A DNA stretch of 33,155 nucleotides. It comes from Candidatus Kuenenia stuttgartensis. Its GTDB lineage: Bacteria; Planctomycetota; Planctomycetia; Planctomycetales; Planctomycetaceae. Numbering within the stretch: the first letter of the stretch is position 1; each line of letters starts with the position of its first letter. The position numbers and the translations under genes are program-made. The stretch is taken from positions 1 through 33,155 of the forward strand of contig CAMDRI010000051.1 in assembly GCA_945906725.1 (NCBI GenBank), given 5' to 3'. This document shows, piece by piece, positions 6,982 to 17,482 of this stretch. The notes under the pieces were generated by a model. That model did not search any database, had not been told where the DNA came from, and worked only from the letters and a program-made list of their open reading frames with translations.

Positions 6982-8853
6982 ATGCCCCAGACAATCCACC
7001 GCCGTCTGCTTGAGTTTACCGGGATGCTGTTGCAGATCGCGCTGGCGAGCCTCCCCGCCGTCGCCGGACCCTCCAATAGTTTGCTCGATCTTTCCGCCGA
7101 TGGACGATTGCTGGCGTGCTCGAATCGCGACAGCGGTACCGTGACGATCGTGGACCCGGCCACGTTCACCAAACTGCGAGAGATTCCCGTCGGCCACAAG
7201 CCGGAGGGAGTTACGTTCCTCGGCGACAGCCATCAACTCGCGGTGGCGATTTATGCGGATGACGTCGTCGCTTTCGTCGATGCCGACAAGGGCGAAGTCC
7301 TCGGCCGCTGCGAAGTCTTCGACGAGCCGTATGCCGTGGTCTCGACACGCGATGGCTCGCGGATTTGGGTGACATTGGAGTACCCCGGGCAGTTGATTGA
7401 GATCGACGCGAAGTCACACAAGATATTGCGTTCACTCGCCGCCGGTTCGTTTCCGCGAGGACTTGCATTGTCGAGTGATCAGCGCACCGCGCTTGTCACC
7501 GAGTATTACACCGCGACCGTGCGGTTGATCGAACTGGCGTCCGGCAAGGAACTCGCTGCGATACCGGCTTCCGCGACAGACAATCTCGCGCGACAAATCA
7601 GCGTGCATCCGACGCGACCCAAAGCCTATGTGCCTCATCAACGATCCAAGATCACGGCAGCTCACGGTGAAGGCTCGATCTTCCCGTACATCAGCGTGAT
7701 CGATTTGCCCACTGCTGACAGCCAGCCCAAAGAAGACCTCAAGCGCAAACGCATCCCGATGGACTCGTTCATCGGCAACCTTGTGACTGCCAGCCCCTGG
7801 GAAGTCGCCGTCAGCCCCGATGGCCAGCAAGCGGTCGTTGTGTTTGGAGCAACCGACGACCTGTTCGTGATGGAAGTTCGCGACGACAACTATCGCGAGC
7901 TGACTCCGATTCAGCACATGAACATCGGCCACAACCCGCGCGCCGTGAAGTACTCGCCCGACGGCAAATGGTTCTGGCTCTACAACGCGCTCGATTTTGA
8001 AGTCGTGGCCTACGACGCGAAGAGTCTGCAACGAGCCGGTCTCGTGCGAGTCACCGAGAACCCGCTGGGCGACGAAATCCTGCGCGGCAAGCGGCTGTTT
8101 TATTCGGCGTTGATGCCGATGGCCTCACGCCGCTGGATTGCTTGCTCAAGCTGTCATCCCGACAGCGATGCCGACGGCCGCACTTGGCAGAATCCAGAAG
8201 GTCTCCGAAACACGCCGCCACTGGTTGGCCTGGCGTGGACGCACCCGCAACATTGGTCCGCCGACCGCGACGAGACACAGGACTTCGAGCACACGATTCG
8301 CGGCCTGTTGATGCAGGGCAGGGGACTGATCAACGGGCCCGTCGCCGAATCACTCGGCCCGCCGAACAAAGGCCGCTCGCGTGATCTCGATGCGCTCGCC
8401 GCGTATACGAACTCACACACGGTCCCGTTCAGCCCGCACGCGAAAAACGGCCTGTCCGATGCGGCCAAACGGGGCAAAGACATCTTCTTCTCGAAAGAGG
8501 CCGCCTGTGCGACTTGTCACTCCGGACCGTTCTTCAGCGACTCGAACCCCGCGACGAAGTCGGCTCTGCACGACGTCAATACCGGCCGCTCCGACCCGTC
8601 CGAGAAGATGCCGTTGAAGTACGACACCCCGACGTTGCTCGGCGTCTATCGGTCAGCGCCGTACCTGCACGATGGCTCTGCCAAAACGTTGCGAAATATT
8701 CTGACAACGAGCAACGCTGGTGACAAACACGGCAAGACCAGTCATTTCAAACCGCAGCAGATCGGCGATCTGATCGAGTTCCTTAAGGCACTCCCCTACG
8801 AAGATCCTCAGCCCGCCGCCGAAGCTGCTGGTTTAAAGAAAGTCGCACGCTAA
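6982..8853 (+). CDS. YVTN beta-propeller / di-haem cytochrome c peroxidase-like fusion, secreted
   Basis: The protein has 623 residues. A signal peptide (to about residue 28, ending PAVAG) is followed by a YVTN/YncE-type propeller (residues about 30-365, repeats such as DGRLLACSNRDSGTVTIVDP and SPDGQQAVVVFG). The C-terminal third has two haem attachment sites, CSSCH at 388 and CATCH at 509, with the later DTPTLLGVYRSAPYLHDGSA segment of MauG/CcpA-type peroxidases. It probably transfers electrons or oxidises a substrate outside the cytoplasm. The start at 6982 has an AAAGGA site seven bases upstream; a longer frame from 6763 overlaps the kinase gene and lacks a signal peptide. A terminator follows at 8860. 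The 182 bases before it hold no gene. Confidence 0.88.
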   Translation: MPQTIHRRLLEFTGMLLQIALASLPAVAGPSNSLLDLSADGRLLACSNRDSGTVTIVDPATFTKLREIPVGHKPEGVTFLGDSHQLAVAIYADDVVAFVDADKGEVLGRCEVFDEPYAVVSTRDGSRIWVTLEYPGQLIEIDAKSHKILRSLAAGSFPRGLALSSDQRTALVTEYYTATVRLIELASGKELAAIPASATDNLARQISVHPTRPKAYVPHQRSKITAAHGEGSIFPYISVIDLPTADSQPKEDLKRKRIPMDSFIGNLVTASPWEVAVSPDGQQAVVVFGATDDLFVMEVRDDNYRELTPIQHMNIGHNPRAVKYSPDGKWFWLYNALDFEVVAYDAKSLQRAGLVRVTENPLGDEILRGKRLFYSALMPMASRRWIACSSCHPDSDADGRTWQNPEGLRNTPPLVGLAWTHPQHWSADRDETQDFEHTIRGLLMQGRGLINGPVAESLGPPNKGRSRDLDALAAYTNSHTVPFSPHAKNGLSDAAKRGKDIFFSKEAACATCHSGPFFSDSNPATKSALHDVNTGRSDPSEKMPLKYDTPTLLGVYRSAPYLHDGSAKTLRNILTTSNAGDKHGKTSHFKPQQIGDLIEFLKALPYEDPQPAAEAAGLKKVAR

Positions 8854-8859
8854 CCCAGA

Positions 8860-8890
8860 GGATGGGCACACCTGCCCGTCCCTGTTTTTT
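8860..8890 (+). terminator. Rho-independent terminator after the cytochrome gene
   Basis: A nine-base-pair stem (8860-8868 with 8873-8881, one G-T pair) closes a CACC loop and is followed by TGTTTTTT (8883-8890). It sits seven bases after the stop of the propeller/cytochrome gene and before the ribosome binding site of the next gene, so it separates the two transcripts at least in part. Confidence 0.8.
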
Positions 8891-8910
8891 GCTTCTATTC
8901 AAGGAACGCC

Positions 8911-9534
8911 ATGTTTCGTTTTCTCTGGGCCGCTCTCCTGTTTTCCCTCTGGGCAATTCTTGGCTGTGAATCGAATTCTCAGACAGTGACATCACCCTCC
9001 CCGAAAACCCAGGAACCGGACAAGTCGGTGCTATCGGAGCCTGTTGGTGACGCAGCCAAGAATCCAGCAGCGGCCGTGGCGCTCGACCTCAAGAATTGGG
9101 ACGAAACGCTGGCGCTCGTCGCGTGGCACAAGGGCAAGATTGTGGTGCTCGATCTGTGGTCCACCTCCTGCGAGCCGTGCACGGTTGAGTTCCCGCATCT
9201 GGTCGAATTGCACAAGCAACACGGCGAGAAGCTCGTCTGCATGTCCGCGAGTTGCGACTACGCCGGCATCAAGAGCAAGCCGCCGGAGAGCTATCGGGAG
9301 CGTGTGCTCGCGTTTCTAGCGAAGCAAAACGCCACGTTTCCCAACGTGCTGCTGAACGTGGAATCCGACGTGCTGTTCGAGAAACTCGAACTCGCCTCGA
9401 TCCCCGCCGTGTACGTCTTCGGTGCTGACGGGAAAGTCGCGAAGCGTTTCGACAATGACCACGCGAAGCCCGGCGAAGACTTCACCTACGCCAAAGACAT
9501 CATGCCGTTCGTCGAGAAGCTTCTGGCGGAGTGA
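8911..9534 (+). CDS. TlpA-like thioredoxin-fold lipoprotein
   Basis: This 207-residue protein has a lipoprotein signal with a lipobox (AILGC, Cys 19) and a low-complexity Ser/Thr/Pro linker. A thioredoxin fold follows: VVLDLWSTSCEPCTVEFPHLVEL, with the redox pair C87-E-P-C90, and the cis-Pro region SIPAVYVFG. TlpA/ResA proteins reduce disulfides outside the cytoplasm, for instance on apocytochrome c, which fits the haem protein gene just upstream. The ATG at 8911 has AAGGA six bases before it. The PfkB gene begins six bases after its stop, so those two are probably one operon. Confidence 0.88.
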   Translation: MFRFLWAALLFSLWAILGCESNSQTVTSPSPKTQEPDKSVLSEPVGDAAKNPAAAVALDLKNWDETLALVAWHKGKIVVLDLWSTSCEPCTVEFPHLVELHKQHGEKLVCMSASCDYAGIKSKPPESYRERVLAFLAKQNATFPNVLLNVESDVLFEKLELASIPAVYVFGADGKVAKRFDNDHAKPGEDFTYAKDIMPFVEKLLAE

Positions 9535-9540
9535 GAAAGC

Positions 9541-10491
9541 ATGCTCGACGTTCTCTGCATTGGCATTATCGTCTCCGATCATCTTTGCTCGCCGATCTCG
9601 CACCTGCCGCGAGCCGGCGAGCTGGTCTTATCGCCACGGTTTGAGCTGGCGATCGGCGGCAACGCGGCCAACGTTTCGACCGATCTTTCCAAGCTGGGCG
9701 CGAAGGTCGGAGTTGTCGGACTGGTCGGACAGGATGTCTTCGGCCGGCATATTCGCGAATCGTTGGAGGGTGCCGGTGTGGATTGCCGGCTGCTGTGCGA
9801 GTCCGGCACCAGTCAGACTTCACAATCGCTGATCGTCAACGTGCAGGGAGAGGATCGGCGATTCATTCACGCGCTCGGAGCGAACGCCGACTTCGACGCC
9901 AGCCAAGTCACGCCCGAGATGGTCCGTGATTGTCGCGTACTGTTCCTGGGCGGCTATCTGCTGGCAGAAAACCCACCGGTCGAGAACATCCTGCCGCTGT
10001 TTCAAGCGGCGCGAGACGCGGGCATCCCGACACTGCTGGATGTTGTCCTGCCCGGTCCCGGCGACTATTGGCCGCGGCTGCGGCCGGTGCTCGCGCTGAC
10101 GGATGTCTTCATGCCCAACGCGGACGAGAGCGTGCTGCTCACTGGCGAGACTGACCCCCGGCGACAGGCCGCAGCGTTTCGCTCGGCCGGAGTCCGCACG
10201 GCGATCATCACGCGCGGCGGAGACGGCTGCGTAATCCTCTCCGACGAAGGCCGCTTTCAGGCTGAAGCTCATCGGGTCCCGTTCGTCGATGGGACCGGCA
10301 GCGGCGATGCGTTTGTTTCCGGGTACATTCTCGGTTTGCTACGAGGAAACAGCACGCTGGACTGCGTGCGGCTGGGAAGCGCGATGGGGGCGAGCTGTGT
10401 TCGCTCGACGGGAGCAACCACGGGCGTGTTCAATGTCGCGGAATTGACGGAATTCGTGGCCGCGCACTCGCTGACAATCACACGCTGCTGA
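9541..10491 (+). CDS. PfkB family carbohydrate kinase
   Basis: This 316-residue sugar kinase belongs to the ribokinase/PfkB family, which transfers phosphate from ATP to a sugar or nucleoside. Visible are the N-terminal signature GGNAANVSTDLSKLG with GLVGQDVFG, the MPNADESVLLTG segment, and the C-terminal ATP/anion-hole motif DGTGSGDAF (about 250-258) with the catalytic aspartate. The substrate cannot be told from sequence. It starts six bases after the TlpA-like gene with GAGAAAG before the ATG, and the GH63-like gene follows after 62 bases. Confidence 0.9.
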   Translation: MLDVLCIGIIVSDHLCSPISHLPRAGELVLSPRFELAIGGNAANVSTDLSKLGAKVGVVGLVGQDVFGRHIRESLEGAGVDCRLLCESGTSQTSQSLIVNVQGEDRRFIHALGANADFDASQVTPEMVRDCRVLFLGGYLLAENPPVENILPLFQAARDAGIPTLLDVVLPGPGDYWPRLRPVLALTDVFMPNADESVLLTGETDPRRQAAAFRSAGVRTAIITRGGDGCVILSDEGRFQAEAHRVPFVDGTGSGDAFVSGYILGLLRGNSTLDCVRLGSAMGASCVRSTGATTGVFNVAELTEFVAAHSLTITRC

Positions 10492-10504
10492 AATGCGTGA
10501 TTGT
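10474..10504 (+). other. Hairpin overlapping the PfkB stop codon
   Basis: An imperfect stem of about ten base pairs (10474-10485 with 10495-10504, one bulge) surrounds the TGA stop of the sugar kinase gene. No T-run follows. It could slow transcription or protect the upstream mRNA; function is inference only. Confidence 0.4.
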
Positions 10505-10553
10505 CGATGCTCTGGTTCCTAAGCGTTCGAACTGAATCAACAGGAGATACACA

Positions 10554-13250
10554 ATGCAGCCATCGTTGAGTGAGCCGATGCAGATTCGTAATGAGGCTGC
10601 AACGGCGGAATGCCTCCGCTTGGCGGCGGCCCACTCGCGAACGGAAGACTGGCAGCGATGGGGGCCATATCTCTCCGAACGGCAATGGGGGACGGTGCGT
10701 GAGGATTACTCTGCGCATGGCGACAGTTGGTTTTACTTCCCGCACGACCACGCTCGCAGCCGAACGTATCGCTGGGGCGAAGATGGCTTGCTGGGAATTT
10801 GCGATCGACAGGGGCGGCTGTGTTTCGCTCTGGCGTTGTGGAACGGCCGCGACCCGATCCTAAAGGAACGACTCTTCGGCCTGACGGGGCCGGAAGGAAA
10901 TCACGGCGAGGACGTGAAGGAGCTTTATTACTACCTCGACTCGACCCCGACGCACTCGTACATGAAGGCGCTCTACAAATACCCGCAGGCCGCGTTTCCG
11001 TACGATCAACTTGTCGCAGAGAACCGACGACGCGGCAAAGATCAGCTGGAGTTCGAGTTGCTCGACACTGGCGTCTTCGACGAGGACCGCTATTTCGATG
11101 TCGTGGCCGAGTACGCGAAGGCTTCGCCGCAGGACATCCTGATCCAAATCACGATTCACAACCGCGGACCAGAAGTGGCCACGCTGCATGTCTTGCCAGC
11201 GCTGTGGTTTCGCAATACTTGGTCCTGGCTTGGACATGACGAGTCCCCGTCCTGTCATCCAGGAACGCGACTTCAGGCAGACGGGACTGTCTTGGTCTGG
11301 CATGAAGCGCTGGGTGAGTTTTCCTTCGTCGCGGACGAGTCACCGCAGCGTCCAGAGTGGCTCTTCACGGAAAACAATTCGAACCAAGAGCGACTCTATG
11401 GGCTTTCCAACAACGACCAGCCTGTGAAGGATGCGTTTCACGACCGCGTCATTCATGACCGGCTCGATGCGGTTTCGCCGGACGGAATCGGCACGAAAAC
11501 GGCGGCTTGGTACAAATTTCATCTGGCCCCGCAGGCCACGCAAGTCATCCGATTGCGGCTGACTCATCTGCGGGAAAAGACATGGACGCCGCAGACGGCG
11601 TTCGGGCCGGAGTTCGAGCAGGTCTTCGCGACTCGTCTGGAAGAGGCGAACGAGTTTTATCACACGAAACTTTACCGAGAGTATTCGCCGGAGTCGGCCC
11701 GCGTCGCTCGGCAAGGCTATGCGGGGCTGCTGTGGTCAAAACAGTTTTATCACTACGTGGTGCCGCAGTGGCTCAATGGGGATGAAGGTCAACCGCCTCC
11801 GCCGGAATCACGGAAGCATGGGCGCAATCGCGATTGGCCGCATCTGTTTAACCGCGACGTGATCTCGATGCCCGACAAATGGGAGTATCCTTGGTACGCG
11901 GCGTGGGACTTGGCGTTTCACATGATTCCCTTCGCTCGTATCGATGGCGAATTCGCCAAGCAGCAACTGCTGCTGTTTCTGCGCGAGTGGTACATGCATC
12001 CGAACGGACAATTGCCGGCCTACGAGTTTGGGTTTGGCGATGTGAATCCTCCGGTCCATGCATGGGCTTGCTGGCGCGTCTACAAGCAGACCGGCCCGCG
12101 CGGCAAACGCGACCGGTTGTTTCTCGCACGTGCGTTTCAAAAACTGCTGCTGAACTTCACTTGGTGGGTCAACCGAAAGGACATCGAGGGGAACAATATG
12201 TTCGGCGGCGGGTTCCTTGGTCTGGACAACATCGGCGTATTCGACCGCTCTCAGCCGCTGCCGACGGGTGGACGATTGGAACAAGCAGATGGGACCGCAT
12301 GGATGGCGTTCTTCTGCTCAACGATGCTGGCGATCGCGCTGGAGTTGGCCTCCGAGGACCCCAGTTACGAGGACATCGCCTCAAAATTTTTTGAGCACTT
12401 CGTCGCCATCGCCGACGCGATGAACACACTCGGCGGCAGCGGCCTGTGGGACGAGATCGACGGCTTCTATTACGACCAACTCAAGATGGGCAACCACGGC
12501 CAACCAATGCGGATCCGCTCTGTGGTTGGCATCATCCCGTTGTTCGCAGCCGAGATTCTTGATCCGCAGACGCTCGACAAGTTGCCCGGCTTTAAGCACC
12601 GCATGAATTGGTTCCTCAAAAACCGCAAAGACCTGGCGCGACAAATCACCATCTGCGAACGCGACCCCGCGGCGACCGATGCCAAAACAAGCCGCCTGCT
12701 GCTGGCGATCCCGTCACGCGAGCGTTTGCAACGCGTGCTGCGACGAGTGTTGGACGAATCAGAATTCCTGTCCCCTTATGGCTTGCGGGCACTGTCCAGA
12801 ACGCACTCGGCTGATCCATTCGTCTTCCGCACAAACGGTCAGGAACTGCAAGTCGATTACGTCCCCGGCGAATCGAACACCGGCATGTTCGGCGGCAACT
12901 CGAACTGGCGCGGACCGATTTGGTTCCCCGTCAATTACCTGCTGGTCGAAGCACTGGAACGCTATCACCATTTCTATGGCGATGACTTCAAAGTCGAATG
13001 CCCGACCGACAGCGGCCAGTGGCTGACGCTGAAAGAAGTCGCCGCCGAATTGTCACGCCGGCTCGCGAACTTGTTTCTTCCTGACGAGGCCGGCCGCCGC
13101 GCGTGTCACGGCGAAGACTCACGCTACGCCAACGATCCGCATTGGCGCCACCTTGTGTTGTTTTACGAGTACTTCCACGGAGACACGGGTCGCGGTTGCG
13201 GAGCCTCACACCAAACCGGCTGGACCGCGCTCGTCACACGTCTCATGTAG
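10554..13250 (+). CDS. GH63-like glucosidase (MGH1-type)
   Basis: The protein of 898 residues has no signal peptide and is probably cytoplasmic. It resembles bacterial relatives of mannosyl-oligosaccharide glucosidase (GH63, (alpha/alpha)6 barrel). Recognisable parts are [21 protein letters not shown] near the start, [41 protein letters not shown] and HQTGWTALV close to the end. The family hydrolyses alpha-glucosidic links and uses an Asp/Glu pair. Exact catalytic residues and substrate cannot be fixed by eye; the upstream sugar kinase suggests a saccharide pathway. AGGAGA lies seven bases before the ATG. The TAG stop (13248-13250) lies in the GTAG head of a repeat. Confidence 0.85.
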   Translation: MQPSLSEPMQIRNEAATAECLRLAAAHSRTEDWQRWGPYLSERQWGTVREDYSAHGDSWFYFPHDHARSRTYRWGEDGLLGICDRQGRLCFALALWNGRDPILKERLFGLTGPEGNHGEDVKELYYYLDSTPTHSYMKALYKYPQAAFPYDQLVAENRRRGKDQLEFELLDTGVFDEDRYFDVVAEYAKASPQDILIQITIHNRGPEVATLHVLPALWFRNTWSWLGHDESPSCHPGTRLQADGTVLVWHEALGEFSFVADESPQRPEWLFTENNSNQERLYGLSNNDQPVKDAFHDRVIHDRLDAVSPDGIGTKTAAWYKFHLAPQATQVIRLRLTHLREKTWTPQTAFGPEFEQVFATRLEEANEFYHTKLYREYSPESARVARQGYAGLLWSKQFYHYVVPQWLNGDEGQPPPPESRKHGRNRDWPHLFNRDVISMPDKWEYPWYAAWDLAFHMIPFARIDGEFAKQQLLLFLREWYMHPNGQLPAYEFGFGDVNPPVHAWACWRVYKQTGPRGKRDRLFLARAFQKLLLNFTWWVNRKDIEGNNMFGGGFLGLDNIGVFDRSQPLPTGGRLEQADGTAWMAFFCSTMLAIALELASEDPSYEDIASKFFEHFVAIADAMNTLGGSGLWDEIDGFYYDQLKMGNHGQPMRIRSVVGIIPLFAAEILDPQTLDKLPGFKHRMNWFLKNRKDLARQITICERDPAATDAKTSRLLLAIPSRERLQRVLRRVLDESEFLSPYGLRALSRTHSADPFVFRTNGQELQVDYVPGESNTGMFGGNSNWRGPIWFPVNYLLVEALERYHHFYGDDFKVECPTDSGQWLTLKEVAAELSRRLANLFLPDEAGRRACHGEDSRYANDPHWRHLVLFYEYFHGDTGRGCGASHQTGWTALVTRLM

Positions 13251-13363
13251 CCCTGTCGCTCCGCGACACGAAAATCGAACGGTTGTTCGATATCGCTCCC
13301 ACAGAAAACGCCAGCGCCGATCTCGCAATTGTCAGTCCTGTCGCGGAGCGACAGGACTGCTAG
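13247..13363. repeat. REPIN-like element between the GH63-like and Rieske-SufT genes
   Basis: Two inverted palindromes of the class CCTGTCGCTCCGCGACA lie at 13252-13269 and 13333-13359. The left one has a GTAG head (13247-13250), the right one a CTAG head on the minus strand (13363-13360). The right hairpin has a perfect 12-base-pair stem with a GGA loop. The element fills the whole space between two convergent genes, and each head contains the TAG stop of one of them. The right hairpin could also end transcription from both sides. Confidence 0.85.
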
Positions 13364-14103
13364 AAAATCCCCAGCATGTCCTTCGCCTCGTCGGTCATAC
13401 GATCCGGCGTCCACGGCGGCGACATCACCAGCTTGATTTCCGCTTCATCCACGTCGCGCAGTCGTTCCAGCGCCATCTTTGATTGCTGCACAATCTGCGG
13501 CCCAGCTGGACACGCGGGGCTGGTGAGTGTCATCTCGACATAGATCTTTCGGTCGTCTCGATTGACCGAATAAACCAGTCCCAAGTCGACGATGTTGACC
13601 ATCAACTCCGGGTCGATGACTTGCTTGAGGGCTTCGATCAGTCGCAGGTCGTCATCCGTTCCCGGTTCCGGCGTCGGCACCTGATCGCCGCTGGCCGACG
13701 CTGCAGAGACGACCGGAATGTCACCCGCCGGACTGACCTGAGTGGGAGCCGAGGCGACGGGGGCCGCCGGCAGTTCGGCTCCGACCGGGCCGACAAAGAC
13801 ATCGCTATCCCGGACCTGCACCGCAAACGTCGGAATCGCTCGCGTCGCCGGCATGCACAATGCGTTGCCGGTTTTCAGATCAAACCTCGCACCGTGTCGC
13901 GGACAAGTGATCGCCCCATCGGCGACCGGTCCGTCGGTCAGTGGTTGGCCGTCGTGTGAACAGACATCCTCGACCACGAAGAAGTCATTTCCGATCCGTA
14001 CCAGCAATGCCGGAACGTCATCCACAATAATCGACTTCCGCCCATTCGGCGGAATTTCTGTCACAGCGGCGACTCGTTCAAAAGTAGACATGATGTGTTG
14101 CAT
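13360..14103 (-). CDS. sufT: Rieske [2Fe-2S] domain fused to SufT (DUF59/MIP18)
   Basis: The protein of 247 residues joins two domains. Residues 1-108 are a Rieske ferredoxin-like domain with the ligand pairs C48-S-H50 and C67-P-R-H70. A Pro/Ala-rich linker (110-150) leads to a DUF59/MIP18 domain (151-247) with IDPELMVNIVDLGLVY and the conserved cysteine in TSPACPAG (C198). SufT-type proteins help mature or carry Fe-S clusters. The fusion may couple electron supply to cluster handling; that is inference. It begins eight bases after the sufD stop and is the last gene of the cluster. A second ATG at 14091 is possible. Neither start has a strong ribosome binding site, so coupling to sufD is likely. 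Confidence 0.88.
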   Translation of the reverse strand: MQHIMSTFERVAAVTEIPPNGRKSIIVDDVPALLVRIGNDFFVVEDVCSHDGQPLTDGPVADGAITCPRHGARFDLKTGNALCMPATRAIPTFAVQVRDSDVFVGPVGAELPAAPVASAPTQVSPAGDIPVVSAASASGDQVPTPEPGTDDDLRLIEALKQVIDPELMVNIVDLGLVYSVNRDDRKIYVEMTLTSPACPAGPQIVQQSKMALERLRDVDEAEIKLVMSPPWTPDRMTDEAKDMLGIF

Positions 14104-14111
14104 TCTTAGGG

Positions 14112-15428
14112 TTAGCCAATTCCGAGCTTATGCTCGACGGCTTGATTGAGCGTCTCACGGACGAGTTCGACGGGGATTCGATCGGACACAATTTGTAAGA
14201 AACCTTGGACGATGACGTGCATCGCCTCGAATTCGGATAGGCCGCGAGCCATGCAATAAAAAACTTGCTCGCGATCGACGCGGCCGGCCGTCGCGCCGTG
14301 AGTGCAACGCACATCGTCGGCTTCAATTTCCAAACCGGGAATGGCGTCGACGCGGCAGGCATCCGACAGCATGAGCGCGTCGTTGCGCTGATAGCCGTCG
14401 GTCTTCTGCGCGTCTGGGGCGACTTTGATCATGCCGCGCCAGACCACGCGAGCCTTGTCACGGATCACGTCTTTGTAGAGCAGATCGCTGCGTGTGTTCG
14501 GCGCGTTGTGCCATTGCTGCGTGTAGTACGACAGGACTTGCCGGTTCGTCGCGAACGTCACACCGTTAACTTCGGCCTCGGCTCCGCGTCCGTCGAGATG
14601 CACGTCCTGATGAATGTGAGCCAGCTTGGCTCCGAGTCCTCCGACCGTCCACTGCAACATGCCATTCGATTCAACTCGCCCCGCCTGATGCGCAAAGTGC
14701 CAAGTCTTGTCGTTCCAGTTCTGCAATTGGACGTACCGCAGCCGAGCTTCTTTGCCGAGGATCAATTCCACCGCGCCGACATGCAGTCCCGCTGCGTCAG
14801 CCGTCGCTGATGCAGTTTCTTCGAGCAACGTCGCGCTCGCACCGTCTTCCAAAATGACCAGAGTGTGACTGAAGTCCGCGGCCCCAGCCGAGCTCAGCCC
14901 AATTAAGCTGTCGAGCGGTTCATTGATCGACACGCTTTTCGGCACGAACAGTACCGTTCCGCCGGTCCAAAACGCCGCGTGCCAACTCGAGAATCGGTCT
15001 CGCCGAGCCTGGACGCCGCGCTTGCCAAAATACGGTTCGAGCTTCTCACGATGCTCCACCAATAGCGTTCGCAAGTCACCGAACAGCACGCCTTGCTTGG
15101 CATATTGTTTGTCGAGCGTCGCTCGCGTCGTGTGCCCATCGACGTGAGTCACTATCCCGGAGAACTCCGCCCGATCCTGCATCAACGAGCCAAACGTCGC
15201 AGCTTCGGACGGCTCGGAGCGGACATGAAATTGATCCGGCCGAAACGTGCGTGTCTCAACCCGCTTCCATTCCTCCGAGTCCAGCGGCACGGCGAGATGA
15301 TCTTGATATTGCTCGTATGCCTTGCGCCGAACGTCGACGATCCAACCGGGCTCGTCACGTGATTCGAGGAACGCTTCAAAGGCGGTGCGGCTAAAGCCAG
15401 TCACGATGTCTGTCATTGTTGCTGTCAT
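14112..15428 (-). CDS. sufD: Fe-S cluster assembly protein SufD
   Basis: This 438-residue protein is a partner of SufB and SufC in the SufBC2D scaffold on which Fe-S clusters are built. The N-terminal part is helical (FEAFLESRDEPGWIVDVRRKAY), followed by the right-handed beta-helix core. The C-terminal region holds CTHGATAGRVDREQVFYCMARGLS, which carries the histidine known in SufD to help bind the nascent cluster. Its ATG overlaps the stop of the Nudix gene (ATGA at 15425-15428), so translation is coupled to a gene that is not normally part of the pathway. Confidence 0.93.
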   Translation of the reverse strand: MTATMTDIVTGFSRTAFEAFLESRDEPGWIVDVRRKAYEQYQDHLAVPLDSEEWKRVETRTFRPDQFHVRSEPSEAATFGSLMQDRAEFSGIVTHVDGHTTRATLDKQYAKQGVLFGDLRTLLVEHREKLEPYFGKRGVQARRDRFSSWHAAFWTGGTVLFVPKSVSINEPLDSLIGLSSAGAADFSHTLVILEDGASATLLEETASATADAAGLHVGAVELILGKEARLRYVQLQNWNDKTWHFAHQAGRVESNGMLQWTVGGLGAKLAHIHQDVHLDGRGAEAEVNGVTFATNRQVLSYYTQQWHNAPNTRSDLLYKDVIRDKARVVWRGMIKVAPDAQKTDGYQRNDALMLSDACRVDAIPGLEIEADDVRCTHGATAGRVDREQVFYCMARGLSEFEAMHVIVQGFLQIVSDRIPVELVRETLNQAVEHKLGIG

Positions 15429-15997
15429 TGTCTCTCGTTCGTCATCAACTCAATTGCCAGTCCATCCAACTCCGCTCGGTATCGCAATCCCGGCGAGCCG
15501 GTGGCGAGTAACGCTTCGCGGATTGGGCCAGTGATTTCGGCGATGGTCACTTTGCGAGCCTCGACGATTTCCTTCGTGTCGAGCGGCTGCAATGTCCCGC
15601 CGGTCGGGCGGACTTGCAGGACGCGAGTCGTCCAGTCGATCACTTCGGAGCCACAATGAAATCGGGCGCTGGCTCGGATCAGGTATTTCTCCAAAACGAT
15701 GTCTAAACCGGTTTCTTCCTTCGCTTCTCGGATCGCTCCGTTGTCGAACGCCTCACCTATTTCGACGCCTCCCGATGGTGTGCGATACGCCCCGAGCGGG
15801 TAGCTCGGCTTGCGAATCACCACGATGTTTCGTTCGTGATCGACGATCACTAGTGTCACGTCGTGGCAGCGTCCCTGCGTCTGCCCCAACCGCACGATGT
15901 CAAATTGTTCGGGAGTCATCTCGTACTGCCGCGTGATCTCAACCGGAGTGCCGTATCGCTGTTCGACCTCGCGGATGATTTCGGCGGTGACGTACAT
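15425..15997 (-). CDS. Nudix hydrolase inside the suf cluster
   Basis: This 190-residue protein carries a complete Nudix box (GX5EX7REXXEEXG) in GGVEIGEAFDNGAIREAKEETGL, so it should hydrolyse a nucleoside-diphosphate-linked compound. The substrate is unknown. The N-terminal 35 residues are a separate helical piece. AGGA, which overlaps the TAG of sufB, serves as the ribosome binding site six bases before the ATG, and its stop overlaps sufD by four bases. It is thus tightly locked between sufB and sufD. A housekeeping role such as clearing damaged nucleotides made under oxidative or iron stress is conceivable but not shown. Confidence 0.9.
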   Translation of the reverse strand: MYVTAEIIREVEQRYGTPVEITRQYEMTPEQFDIVRLGQTQGRCHDVTLVIVDHERNIVVIRKPSYPLGAYRTPSGGVEIGEAFDNGAIREAKEETGLDIVLEKYLIRASARFHCGSEVIDWTTRVLQVRPTGGTLQPLDTKEIVEARKVTIAEITGPIREALLATGSPGLRYRAELDGLAIELMTNERQ

Positions 15998-16004
15998 GAC
16001 CGTC

Positions 16005-17432
<1,428 letters not shown>

Positions 17433-17482
17433 GATTTATTTTCGCCTTCTGGAGTTTGGTGATTCCGCACCGCATTCCAAAG

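Noticed and set aside
13247..13363. CRISPR-like array
   Set aside because: Only two inverted, not direct, copies are present and there are no regular spacers or cas genes.
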